DNA of 13,805 bases from DATAYA01 sp036272815 (GCA_036272815.1 DATAYA010000022.1:1-13805), one strand, 5' to 3'. Numbered from the stretch's first letter, positions 6,846-13,805 are shown. Numbers and translations are program-made. Notes: generated from the letters alone by a model not told the origin.

Positions 6846-7594
6846 GCGATCACCTTGGCTTCGCTGCGCAGCTTGGTGACCAACTCGGCAACCGACCCGA
6901 CCTTCTTGCCCGCCTGTCGGCGCGGCGGCTCCGAGACCTTGAGCAGGGCCAGCCGAGGCGCGGGATCGACGCCGAGATCGGTCGGCTTCATCGTCTCGAT
7001 CGGCTTCTTGCGCGCTTTCATGATGTTGGGCAGCGAGGCGTAGCGCGGCTCATTGAGGCGCAAATCGGTCGTCACGACTGCGGGCAGGTTGAGGGACACC
7101 GTCTCCAACCCGCCATCGACCTCGCGCGTGACGCTGATGCCCTCTCCCTCGACCGCGACCTTGCTCGCGAAGGTGCCCTGCGGCCAGCCGAGCAGGGCGG
7201 CGAGCATCTGCCCGGTCGCGTTCATGTCGTCGTCGATCGCCTGCTTGCCCATGATGACAAGACGCGGCTGCTCGCGCCCGACGATCGCGGCCAGAAGCTT
7301 GGCCACCGCGAGCGGTTGCAGATCGGCGTCGGTCTCGACCAGGATGCCGCGGTCGGCCCCCATCGCGAGTGCCGTGCGGATCGTCTCGGCGCACTGGGCG
7401 ACGCCCATCGAGACCGCGACGATCTCGGTCGCGACGCCGCGCTCGCGCAGCCGCACCGCCTCCTCGACCGCGATTTCGTCGAACGGGTTCATCGACATCT
7501 TGACGCCGGCGGTCTCGACGCCGCTGCCATCGGCGCGGACGCGGACCTTGACGTTGTAGTCAACCACCCGCTTGACGGGGACGAGGAGCTTCAT
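6842..7594 (-). CDS. etfB: Electron transfer flavoprotein subunit beta
   Basis: EtfB is the AMP-binding partner of EtfA and carries the loop that docks on acyl-CoA dehydrogenases. The 250-residue protein begins with the family N-terminus MKLLVPVKRVVDYNVKVRV. It has MNPFDEIAVEEAVRL (35-49), the MGADRGILVE nucleotide-site strand (78-87), GKQAIDDDMNATGQ (116-129), and the ETF-beta signature from VTTDLRLNEPRYASLPNIM (174-192) into the basic recognition loop KARKKPIE (193-200). This fits the housekeeping ETF group, not the FixAB or bifurcating types. It is first in the etfB-etfA-hbd operon. The ATG at 7594 has only a weak, distant AGGA upstream. A candidate promoter lies about 85 bases before it. 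Confidence 0.97.
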   Translation of the reverse strand: MKLLVPVKRVVDYNVKVRVRADGSGVETAGVKMSMNPFDEIAVEEAVRLRERGVATEIVAVSMGVAQCAETIRTALAMGADRGILVETDADLQPLAVAKLLAAIVGREQPRLVIMGKQAIDDDMNATGQMLAALLGWPQGTFASKVAVEGEGISVTREVDGGLETVSLNLPAVVTTDLRLNEPRYASLPNIMKARKKPIETMKPTDLGVDPAPRLALLKVSEPPRRQAGKKVGSVAELVTKLRSEAKVIA

Positions 7595-7679
7595 GGCGGC
7601 GGGTCGATATCCTGATCGGGTGCCGCGCGGGCTGGGTCGGCGCGCACACTACCGTGTTCGCTTGTGCAGCAATCGGCGG

Positions 7680-7708
7680 AGAATGGAGAACCACCGATCG
7701 CCTGTCAA
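7680..7708 (-). promoter_or_regulatory. Candidate sigma-70 promoter for etfB-etfA-hbd
   Basis: On the minus strand a perfect TTGACA (7708-7703), 17 bases, then CATTCT (7685-7680; 3/6 matches) lie in the 160-base gap between the HIG1 gene stop and etfB. Predicted initiation near 7673 would give a leader of about 80 bases. The rest of this gap shows no coding sequence, terminator or obvious repeat. Confidence 0.55.
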
Positions 7709-7754
7709 ACCGCGGGCACGGCGCCTGGTTCAACCGGGTGCTCCAGCGTCGCGA

Positions 7755-7949
7755 TCACCTCCGAAGGAGCGACAGCAGCAGAGCGAACAGCAGCAGGGTC
7801 ACGCCTTGCAGGACGATGCGCCAGCGCATCAGCCTGTTCGATCGCCGCGGATCGCCGCCGCCGCGAACCAGCCCGAACATCCCGGCAAACAGCACGCCTA
7901 ATGTCGCCAACATAAAGATCACGACCAGGATCGTCAGGAATATCTTCAT
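7755..7949 (-). CDS. Small HIG1-domain (twin transmembrane) membrane protein
   Basis: The 64-residue protein has two hydrophobic helices, about 3-28 (KIFLTILVVIFMLATLGVLF) and 47-62, joined by a polar hairpin GGGDPRRSNRLMR. RWRIVLQ (42-48) fits the (R/H)xRxxxQ part of the HIG1 family motif. HIG1-domain proteins in mitochondria (Rcf1, HIGD) stabilise or modulate cytochrome oxidase; bacterial versions are little studied, and a role in the inner-membrane respiratory chain is an inference. The neighbouring etf genes, which also feed the respiratory chain, agree with that. I chose the internal ATG at 7949: the longer frame to 8009 adds a Pro/Ala/Gly tail without a membrane segment. An AGGAGG sits 14 bases before the ATG, unusually far. 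The gene is divergent from the MscS-type gene and separated from etfB by 160 bases. Confidence 0.82.
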   Translation of the reverse strand: MKIFLTILVVIFMLATLGVLFAGMFGLVRGGGDPRRSNRLMRWRIVLQGVTLLLFALLLSLLRR

Positions 7950-7955
7950 CCCGCC

Positions 7956-7983
7956 AAGATACGCCTCCTGCCCGCCGTGCAAA
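7956..7983 (-). promoter_or_regulatory. Candidate promoter for the HIG1 gene (possibly leaderless)
   Basis: On the minus strand TTTGCA (7983-7978), 16 bases, then TATCTT (7961-7956) precede the ATG at 7949. Each box matches consensus at 4/6 positions. The usual initiation distance would put the 5' end of the mRNA at or next to the A of the ATG. Confidence 0.35.
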
Positions 7984-8062
7984 GGCGCTGGCCGGGCCGG
8001 CGCCTGCATTGACGGGAGCGCGGTTGACAGGCCGGCTTGGTCCGGTGTTGGACCGACGCTTC

Positions 8063-10558
8063 ATGCGGCCCCTCATCCTCATCGTGCTGCTCGCTTTGCT
8101 GAGCGGAAGCGCGAGCGTCACCGCCCGCGCCGCCGCCCCCACGGCAGCAGTCCCGACCGCCTCCGCCGCGCAGGCTTTGACGCCCGCCCAGGCACAGCAG
8201 CTTCTCGCCGTGCTGAACGACCCGGCCAAGCGGGCGCAGTTCACCACGACGCTCCAGGAGATGCTGAAGGCGCTTCCGGCCACCGCCCAGGCCGCCACCG
8301 CCCAGGCCGCCACTGCCCAGGCCGCCGGAACCCCGGTCACCGGCGGTGGAGCCGCGCCGGCGCATGCGACCGCAGCGGTCCCGAAGGCCGGCGCCAAGCC
8401 GGCGGCAGTTCAGGTCGCACCCAACGGGCTCGGCGTGCAGTTGGTGACCGAGGTCGGCCGCTTCTTCAGCAGCAGCGCGGCTCAGCTCGCCACCACCGTG
8501 CGCGTCATCACCCGTTACCACGCGATCCTTGACTGGATCGATTTCGCCCGCACCAACCCGACCGAGCGCGGCCTGATCTTCGAGACCGTCTGGCGGGCCG
8601 CCATGATCCTGGTGGTGGCGCTCGGGGTTGAGCGCGGGGTCGAGCGGGCACTGCGCCGGCCACGCCAGCGGCTCGCGGACTATGCGTCGGCGGCCAACAG
8701 CAAGGACACCGCGATAAGGCCCGGTGCCGGGGCCGAGCCGGAGGAGGTCGAGAACGACACCCCGGAACCACCAGCTCAGGACCCCGTGTCCGCCGGCACC
8801 AGCGCGCCCCTTGCGACCGCATCGAAGCGGCACCGGCGGCTGCGCGGTGCCTGGACGGCGCTGCGGCGCCTGCCCTTCGTGCTGGCGCGGCTGCTGCTCG
8901 CGATGCTGCCAGTCGGCGCCTTTTTGCTGGCAGGCTACGGGCTGGTGGCAACACCGCTGGCGGATGTCGGCAACACGCGGCTCGCTGCGGCGGAGGTGAT
9001 CGAGGCCTATGCCATCGCGCGGCTGTTGATGATCGCGACGCGCGCGCTGGTCGCGCCCGCGCATCCCCGGCTGCGGCTGCTGCACGTCTCGGACGCCAGC
9101 GCCGCCGATATCGTGATCTGGATGCGCCGACTTGTGGTGATCGCGGCGGCAGGTGCGGCGGCCGCGAACCTGCTCTCGCAGTTCGGACTCAGCCGTGGCG
9201 GCCACGACGCGCTGATCAAGCTGGTGGCGCTCATCGACCATATCCTGCTGCTGGTCGTCGTGGTGCGCTATCGGGCCCGGGTGGCGGCCCGCATCCGCCC
9301 GGCGCCCGACGCGAAGGGAACGATCGCACTCGGGCGGCGGTGGCTTGCGCGGGCGTGGCACTGGATCGCGATCTTCTACATCGTCGCTCTCTGGATCGTA
9401 TACGCGGTTGAGGTCAGCAACGGCTTCTTCGTCCTGACGCATCTGTTCCTGCTGGCCGCGGGGGTGCTGGTGGCGGCGCGGATCGTGGCGATGGTCGCAC
9501 TCGGCGCACTCGACCGCGCTTTCCGCTTCAGCCCCGAGGTGCGTGCCAGGCATCCCGGGCTCGAGAAGCGGGCAAACCGCTATTACCCGCTGCTGCGGCA
9601 GGCGGTCACCGGAGTGATCTCGGTGCTGACCGTGCTCGCGATCCTGCAGGTCTGGGGCCTCGACGTGCTGAGCTGGTTCGGCCGCAACGCGCTGGGCGGC
9701 CGGCTCGCCTCCGCGCTCGGCACGATCGTCATCATGGTCGCGATCGCGGTCGCGGTGTGGGAGGTGACGAACGCCTCCTTCGAGCAGCGTGTGGCGCTGC
9801 TGGCGGAGTCGGAGCAGCCGGTGCGGGCGGCGCGGCTGCGCACGCTGCTGCCGATCCTGCGCACGACGCTGCTGATCGTGATCGTCGTCGTGATCGGGCT
9901 GACCGCGCTGAGCGAGATCGGCGTCAACATCGCCCCTCTGCTGGCCGGCGCCGGCATCGTCGGTGTCGCGATCGGGTTCGGCTCGCAGAAGCTGGTGCAG
10001 GATCTGATCACCGGCCTGTTCCTGCTGATGGAGAACGCGATGCAGGTGGGCGACTGGGTGACCGTCTCGGGACTGTCGGGATCGGTCGAGAACCTCTCGA
10101 TCCGGACACTGCGGCTGCGCGCGGGCGACGGCTCGGTCCACCTCATCCCGTTCAGCTCGGTCACCTCGGTCACCAACACCAACCGCGGGGTCGGCAATGC
10201 GGCGGTCAGCGTGACGATCAGCGCGCGCGAGGACACCGACCGGGTAAGCGAGGTGCTGCGCGAGATCGTCGCCGGCATGCGCGCCGACGATGCCTTCTCC
10301 CGCGCGATCCGCAGCGATCTGCAGCTCTGGGGTGTCGATCGCGTCGACGCGGTCTCGGCGACCATCGTCGGCCAAGTGGTCTGCACCGATTCCGGCCGTT
10401 GGAACGTGCAGCGCGAGTTCAACCGCCGCATGAAACGCCGGTTCCAGGAGCTGGGGATCGAGATGCCGCCGCCCACCCAGATCGTCCGCGTCGAGCGCAC
10501 CCATCGGGACGACCGCGCGCGGGATGCAGAGCCGGCCGCAAAGGCGCCGCCCTCATGA
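8063..10558 (+). CDS. Large MscS-family mechanosensitive ion channel with N-terminal signal peptide
   Basis: The protein has 831 residues. A signal peptide (MRPLILIVLLALLSGSASVTARA, cut near 23-25) leads into an Ala/Gln/Thr-rich, probably periplasmic segment (about 25-170) with a short tandem repeat. Roughly ten hydrophobic helices follow (near 176-193, 270-291, 313-330, 354-373, 385-402, 432-450, 456-480, 513-530, 549-568, 598-618). A charged, Pro-rich loop of about 75 residues (195-268) separates the first two. The MscS core begins with the Gly/Ala pore helix LLAGAGIVGVAIGFGSQKLV (626-645), then DLITGLFLLMEN, the beta domain (about 659-705, VGDWVTVSGLSGSVENL) and the cytoplasmic alpha/beta domain to about 800. 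Such channels open under membrane tension and release solutes; the large versions may have other gating. The ATG at 8063 gives the signal peptide; the frame is open to TTG at 8009. The stop overlaps the next gene as ATGA. Confidence 0.92.
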   Translation: MRPLILIVLLALLSGSASVTARAAAPTAAVPTASAAQALTPAQAQQLLAVLNDPAKRAQFTTTLQEMLKALPATAQAATAQAATAQAAGTPVTGGGAAPAHATAAVPKAGAKPAAVQVAPNGLGVQLVTEVGRFFSSSAAQLATTVRVITRYHAILDWIDFARTNPTERGLIFETVWRAAMILVVALGVERGVERALRRPRQRLADYASAANSKDTAIRPGAGAEPEEVENDTPEPPAQDPVSAGTSAPLATASKRHRRLRGAWTALRRLPFVLARLLLAMLPVGAFLLAGYGLVATPLADVGNTRLAAAEVIEAYAIARLLMIATRALVAPAHPRLRLLHVSDASAADIVIWMRRLVVIAAAGAAAANLLSQFGLSRGGHDALIKLVALIDHILLLVVVVRYRARVAARIRPAPDAKGTIALGRRWLARAWHWIAIFYIVALWIVYAVEVSNGFFVLTHLFLLAAGVLVAARIVAMVALGALDRAFRFSPEVRARHPGLEKRANRYYPLLRQAVTGVISVLTVLAILQVWGLDVLSWFGRNALGGRLASALGTIVIMVAIAVAVWEVTNASFEQRVALLAESEQPVRAARLRTLLPILRTTLLIVIVVVIGLTALSEIGVNIAPLLAGAGIVGVAIGFGSQKLVQDLITGLFLLMENAMQVGDWVTVSGLSGSVENLSIRTLRLRAGDGSVHLIPFSSVTSVTNTNRGVGNAAVSVTISAREDTDRVSEVLREIVAGMRADDAFSRAIRSDLQLWGVDRVDAVSATIVGQVVCTDSGRWNVQREFNRRMKRRFQELGIEMPPPTQIVRVERTHRDDRARDAEPAAKAPPS
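8281..8325 (+). repeat. Three tandem 15-bp repeats in the channel gene
   Basis: The unit CACCGCCCAGGCCGC occurs at 8281-8295 and 8296-8310 exactly, and at 8311-8325 with one C-to-T change. In frame it encodes the five-residue period ATAQA in the Ala-rich linker after the signal peptide. Copy number may vary between strains by slippage without breaking the frame. Confidence 0.9.
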
Positions 10559-11295
10559 CCGCGTCGGCGATCGAGGCCGCGATCCGCGATCGGGGGTTCG
10601 CGTTCTCGGCGGCGCCGGTCACGCGCGCGCTGCTCGATCCGGAGGGGCTGGCCGCCTGGCCACGGTTCGCCGCGAGCTGGGACGATCTCGGGCTCGACAC
10701 CTACATGGCCGATGGCGGCCGCTACCGGAAACGCCGCCATGCCGCCTTCGCGGTGTCGGGAACGGCGATCACGCGCAAGCCGCACCAGCCGCACTACCAG
10801 AGCCGCGACTACAACCCGTTGAATGGCGGCATCGCGCGCTGGTTCGCGCCCGTGCTGCCGGCGGTCGCCGACGGGCCGGCGATGCACGCGGTGCTGCGCG
10901 CGTGCACGGTCGTGTTCGATGCGCTGGCCGCGACGGTGCCGCCGGCCTGGCATGTCGAGACGCACCAGTTCCGCATCGAGGCGCGCACCGGCGAGGCCGG
11001 CCAGCCGACACCGGAGGGGATGCACCGCGATGGGGTCGACTGGGTGCTGGTGCTGCTGGTCGGGCGGGTGAACATTGCCAGCGGCGTCACCTCGATCAGC
11101 GCCGCAGCGGGCACCGCGGCAGGCGGCGAGACCGCCGGCGCCGAGCTTGGCCGCTTCACGCTCACCGAGCCCCTGGATGCTGCCTGGGTGGACGACCATC
11201 GCGTGCTGCACGGGGTGACGCCGGTGGTGCCGCTCGACCCGGCGCTGCCGGCACACCGGGACGTGCTGGTGGTCACCTTCGCCCGAGAGAAATGA
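10555..11295 (+). CDS. 2-oxoglutarate/Fe(II) dioxygenase, PF10014 type (amino-acid-hydroxylase-like)
   Basis: The 246-residue protein looks like the 2OG-Fe dioxygenase family (PF10014) that includes free L-isoleucine/L-leucine hydroxylases. The jelly-roll core shows HVETHQFRIEAR (133-144), then PTPEGMHRDGVDWV (151-164) supplying H157 and D159 of the iron triad. RVNIASGVTSI (171-181) follows, with DDHRVLHGVTPV (213-224) supplying the likely third ligand H219, and RDVLVVTF (235-242), where R235 probably binds the 2-oxoglutarate carboxylate. All expected catalytic residues are present. The substrate cannot be read from the sequence; family members act on free amino acids, so hydroxylation of a small molecule is the best guess. 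The ATG overlaps the stop of the MscS-type gene (ATGA), implying co-expression. The stop at 11293-11295 lies inside a short tandem repeat, facing a convergent gene. Confidence 0.88.
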   Translation: MTASAIEAAIRDRGFAFSAAPVTRALLDPEGLAAWPRFAASWDDLGLDTYMADGGRYRKRRHAAFAVSGTAITRKPHQPHYQSRDYNPLNGGIARWFAPVLPAVADGPAMHAVLRACTVVFDALAATVPPAWHVETHQFRIEARTGEAGQPTPEGMHRDGVDWVLVLLVGRVNIASGVTSISAAAGTAAGGETAGAELGRFTLTEPLDAAWVDDHRVLHGVTPVVPLDPALPAHRDVLVVTFAREK

Positions 11296-11382
11296 GCCGG
11301 AGAAATGAGCCGGGGGTAAGTGAACTCCGGAGAGGCGAGCCGGGGAGAAACCATCGGGCAGAAATCAACGGGCAGAAATCAC
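11287..11382. repeat. Short tandem repeats at the convergent gene junction
   Basis: GAGAAATGAGCCG occurs twice head-to-tail (11287-11299, 11300-11312), with a degenerate third copy near 11331-11343. A second family, CGGGCAGAAATCA plus one base, occurs twice (11355-11368, 11369-11382). The first repeat contains the dioxygenase stop, and the second contains the stop of the facing gene. No T-tract terminator is visible in this 83-base junction. Confidence 0.8.
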
Positions 11383-11696
11383 TCGGCAGACGCCAGCCCG
11401 CCCGGCGCGGGACTGCGCGGACTGGGGCTGGCCGAGCCGGCCAGCAGCAGCGCCTCGCGCAAACGCCGGATGCCGCCACGCACGTCGCCGCCCGCGCACA
11501 GCGCACGCCCCTGCACGCCGAGCCGCGTCACCTGCAACTCTGCCGCCATCCGCACCGTCACCGCCTGCGCCGAGAGACGTCGGGCGAGCTGCGCGCAATA
11601 GGCAGCGCTGTCGGTGGTGATGGCGATCGGCACCTGCCCCGGCGTGGCGACCGAGACGGCGAGGCAGAGGCAGACCAGGAGCTGGCGCGTCACCAT
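11379..11696 (-). CDS. Small exported protein of unknown function
   Basis: No named function can be given. The 105-residue protein begins with a signal peptide-like segment (MVTRQLLVCLCLAVSVATPGQ, cleavage near 21-26). The mature part has YCAQLARRL (33-41), a second cysteine at C67 in GRALCAGGDVRGGIRRLREA (63-82), and a Pro/Ser/Ala tail. The YC...C...RGGIxRLRxA pattern resembles a short exported family I associate with Acetobacteraceae; the two cysteines could form a disulfide in the periplasm. The ATG at 11696 is preferred. The frame extends to an ATG at 11732 with a closely spaced AAGG, but those 12 extra codons include CGT, TTT and TTG and lack the strong GC bias at third positions seen after 11696. 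It lies 78 bases after the large gene upstream, probably in one transcript. Confidence 0.7.
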   Translation of the reverse strand: MVTRQLLVCLCLAVSVATPGQVPIAITTDSAAYCAQLARRLSAQAVTVRMAAELQVTRLGVQGRALCAGGDVRGGIRRLREALLLAGSASPSPRSPAPGGLASAE

Positions 11697-11774
11697 CAAG
11701 CGAAACTGGGCGGCACGACGCGTCCGGCGCATGAGCCTTGGGTGAAGAAGCGGTCATTCGCGCGGGCACGCCCT

Positions 11775-13805
11775 TCAGTGTGACCCGATAGCCGCAAGGT
11801 CGGCCGGGACGGCGCGGGCAAGCGCGATCTCGGCGGCCGAGCGCGGCAGGTCGGACGCGGTCTGCACCGGCCCTGCGGTGAGAAGGCGGAACAGGCGGCC
11901 CAGCCGGCCATCCCCCATCCGGGCCGTTTCGCCATGCAGTTCCGCCAATTCCGTCGCATCACCTGCCTGCGCCGCGGCGCTCGCGAGCCGCAGCAATGTC
12001 GAACGCTGCTCCGTTGCGAGCGGGCCGTGCGCGGGGACGGTCCTGGCCACCACGCTGCGGAGCGCCGCCTCGGCCGCCGGCCAGTCCTTGGCCTGCGCCA
12101 GCAGGTGCGCACGCAGATCGTCGCCGGCCGTGCTGTCCATGCCGGCGAGCAGCGCCACCGCCGCGTCCCGGTCGCCGCGCTCCGCGAGGCCTCGCGCACG
12201 CAGCAGCCGGCGCCGCTCGGCGAGCGCCGGGGCGAGCCCGTCCGACCGCGAGGCGTCGAGAGCCGCGAGCGCGCCCGCCGCGTCGTGCATCTGCAGCCGC
12301 AGCGCCGCGAGCCGGGCGCCGAGGCCGGCCCGCGCCGGTCCATGCGCGGCGGCCATCAACCGGGCAATGATCGGTGCTGCACGGTCGCCGAGATCGAGTG
12401 CGATCAGCCGGTCGGCGAGCAGCCGGGGGAGCCGCCCGGATGCTGCCCCCGGGGGCAGCAGGGCCGCGTTGTCCTCGGCGAGGGCTGCGAAGGCGAGCGG
12501 CGGCACCGCTTCCGCAACCGCGGGCCGCAGCAGGGCCGCGAAGGCGGCGGCGATGCGCCCGCGGATGCGGGCGCGCTCGGCGGGATAGAGCGCATCCGCC
12601 CGGCGCAGGGCGGCGAAGGCCGCCGGCCACTCTCCGGCCGCCTGCCGCAGCCGTGCCATTGCAAGCCACACGCGCAGCTTGCCGCGGGCGCTCGGCCATT
12701 CGACCAGGAGCGGCCCGAGCGCGTCCGCCGCCGCCGCCGGCGCGAGTTGCCCGGCCTTGGCGCGCAGCAGCACCGCCCGGGTCGCCCCGCGCGCTGCCAG
12801 CATCTGGTCCCGTGACCGCGCGAGCGCGTCAAAAATGCGCAACGCTCCCGCATCGTCGCCAGCGCGGGCGAGCAGCAGGCCGTGCGCATAGGCGAGGCGC
12901 GGATCATCCGCCGGCCGCGCGCCGAGCAGGGAGGCCGCGGCATCGGGTTCGCCGCCGAGCGCCATCGTCTCGGCGGCGAGCGGCAGCAGCATCCGGCGCA
13001 GGGCGGCGGGGTAGGCGAGTGCGAGCGGCGCGGTGGCGGCGAAGGCGGTCGCCGCCTGCGCTGCCCCAGGACGCCGCTCGGCGATCCGGACCGCGCGCCA
13101 GAAGGCGATCTCGTCCGTCATCGGCAACCGTGGATCGTCGAGCGCCGCGGCATCCTCCGGCCGCCCGGCCATCAGCGCCGCGACCGCTTGCAGCGCCGCC
13201 ACACCGCGGTCGCGCGCCAGCGCCGCGTCCTGCGCGCGGGCCAGGTGCAGCAGCGCCTCCGCCTCCGCCCCCATGCCGAGGGCGAGCAGCGCGCGGGCGC
13301 AGTCGAGCCGCGGGGCGGTACGCGCGAGCGGCGGCGCCTGCGCGTCGGCAAGCGTGCAGGCCTGCAACTGACGCAGCAGGGCGGCGCGCGGCAGCCGCGG
13401 CAGATCGAAGCTGCGGGTCAGGTGCGCCGCCGCCGCCGAGTCCGCGACCGCCGGAAGCGCCGCCGAGAGGTGCAGCCCGGCCCCGGCGCCCGCCAGCTCG
13501 AACCCATCCTTGAGTGCCGTGAGCGAGAGCCGGTCGGCGATCGGTGCGACCACCACGCCCTGCCAGGTCGCGCGCAGCGTGAAGCCGGGTGTGCGCCGGG
13601 CGACTGCCAGCGCCTCGCCCTCCGCGCGCAGCGTGCCGACCAGCAGGTCCTGCCCGGTACGCGGATCGGCGATGACGACGACGCGGCCGGGTGCGAGCGC
13701 CGGCAGCAGCAGCCCGGCGGGGTTGGCGCGGGGCCGCAGCGGCCGGACCCGCGGCGGCGCCGGCACCACCGAGACCGTCCAGCCAAAGTCGCCGAGGGCC
13801 AAATG
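11775..13805 (-). CDS. Large alpha-helical-repeat (TPR-like) protein, function unknown; 5' end beyond window
   Basis: The frame is open from the window edge to a TGA at 11777-11775, giving 676 residues without the N-terminus. The TTG at 13802 is only an in-frame codon, not a supported start. The first 120 residues are beta-rich with repeated V/L/G strands (VVVIADPRTGQDLLVGTL, TWQGVVVAPIADRLSL). The remainder, about 130-670, is strongly helical and Ala-rich, built from repeating helix pairs with TPR/SEL-like spacing (LLxARGLAERGDRDAAVALL, LAMARLRQAAGEWPAAFAAL). I see no catalytic motif and no membrane segment. The plan of a beta-rich part (possibly AMIN-like) followed by a long helical solenoid resembles large uncharacterised envelope proteins of Rhodospirillales, but this is from memory. 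A scaffold or protein-interaction role is likely. A small exported-protein gene follows in the same direction. Confidence 0.75.
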   Translation of the reverse strand, partial: HLALGDFGWTVSVVPAPPRVRPLRPRANPAGLLLPALAPGRVVVIADPRTGQDLLVGTLRAEGEALAVARRTPGFTLRATWQGVVVAPIADRLSLTALKDGFELAGAGAGLHLSAALPAVADSAAAAHLTRSFDLPRLPRAALLRQLQACTLADAQAPPLARTAPRLDCARALLALGMGAEAEALLHLARAQDAALARDRGVAALQAVAALMAGRPEDAAALDDPRLPMTDEIAFWRAVRIAERRPGAAQAATAFAATAPLALAYPAALRRMLLPLAAETMALGGEPDAAASLLGARPADDPRLAYAHGLLLARAGDDAGALRIFDALARSRDQMLAARGATRAVLLRAKAGQLAPAAAADALGPLLVEWPSARGKLRVWLAMARLRQAAGEWPAAFAALRRADALYPAERARIRGRIAAAFAALLRPAVAEAVPPLAFAALAEDNAALLPPGAASGRLPRLLADRLIALDLGDRAAPIIARLMAAAHGPARAGLGARLAALRLQMHDAAGALAALDASRSDGLAPALAERRRLLRARGLAERGDRDAAVALLAGMDSTAGDDLRAHLLAQAKDWPAAEAALRSVVARTVPAHGPLATEQRSTLLRLASAAAQAGDATELAELHGETARMGDGRLGRLFRLLTAGPVQTASDLPRSAAEIALARAVPADLAAIGSH

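Noticed and set aside
7595..7754. Possible missing gene between etfB and the HIG1 gene
   Set aside because: Only a promoter-like element is visible; no frame with a plausible start and family content is present in these 160 bases.
8009..8062. TTGACG (8009) and TTGACA (8024) as -35 boxes for the channel gene
   Set aside because: No acceptable -10 box is found at 16-19 bases from either, so a plus-strand promoter could not be placed.
7946..10504. 852-codon open frame on the minus strand opposite the channel gene
   Set aside because: Its composition (runs of His, Asp, Arg, Gln) is that of a reverse-complement shadow; the plus-strand MscS protein is unmistakable.
9583..11256. 557-codon minus-strand open frame
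   Set aside because: Antisense to the channel and the dioxygenase; shifts between His/Arg-rich and Ser/Thr-rich text without any motif.
11427..11445. Perfect 7-bp hairpin GCTGGCC-GAGCC-GGCCAGC as terminator for the convergent genes
   Set aside because: No T-tract on either strand and it lies within coding sequence; more likely a chance GC-rich palindrome.
12374..13513. Arg/Ala/Pro-rich 379-codon plus-strand open frame
   Set aside because: Antisense to the helical-repeat gene; extremely Arg-rich, typical of a GC-rich shadow frame.

Overview
The window is about 70% G+C, almost wholly coding, and looks like a chromosomal segment of an alphaproteobacterium, most likely an acetic-acid-bacteria relative (Acetobacteraceae/Rhodospirillales). 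The assignment rests on protein style (NusA beginning MDTAISRPELLLVADAVARE, a YlxR/L7Ae-like fusion, a twin-membrane-span HIG1 protein near etfBA, a signal-peptide MscS-like channel) and on gene order. It was made by eye, without a database search. No phage, transposon, CRISPR array or defence island was seen.

Layout. From 7949 down to 1 everything reads leftward on the minus strand: a HIG1-type membrane protein (7949-7755); an energy-metabolism operon etfB-etfA-hbd (7594-4972) whose genes overlap by ATGA; tRNA-Met(CAU) (4920-4846) directly followed by tyrS (4807-3563); then the rimP-nusA-ylxR-infB operon (3418 to beyond 1), with ylxR and infB also joined by ATGA. Candidate promoters can be placed before the HIG1 gene, etfB, the tRNA and rimP. 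From 8063 to 11295 two plus-strand genes overlap by ATGA: a large MscS-family channel and a PF10014-type 2-oxoglutarate/Fe(II) dioxygenase. From 13805 to 11379 two minus-strand genes of unknown function follow: the C-terminal part of a large alpha-helical-repeat protein and a small exported protein.

How the genes work together. EtfAB takes electrons from acyl-CoA dehydrogenases while Hbd performs the NAD-linked 3-hydroxyacyl-CoA step, so that operon serves beta-oxidation or butanoyl-CoA/PHB-type carbon flow. tRNA-Met, tyrS and rimP-nusA-ylxR-infB form a translation/transcription block (charging, 30S maturation, elongation/termination control, RNA binding, initiation).

The most interesting signals are: (1) the only convincing intrinsic terminator in the window lies between the candidate rimP promoter and the rimP start codon, an attenuator-like arrangement for an operon that makes the termination factor NusA; (2) a near-exact duplication with a 160-bp offset inside infB, whose second copy is in another reading frame, pointing to one extra base in the GGGG run at 177-180; (3) a translationally coupled mechanosensitive channel and 2OG-Fe dioxygenase, a pairing whose meaning I cannot explain; (4) two neighbouring uncharacterised envelope-type genes. 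Nothing here proves a wholly new system.
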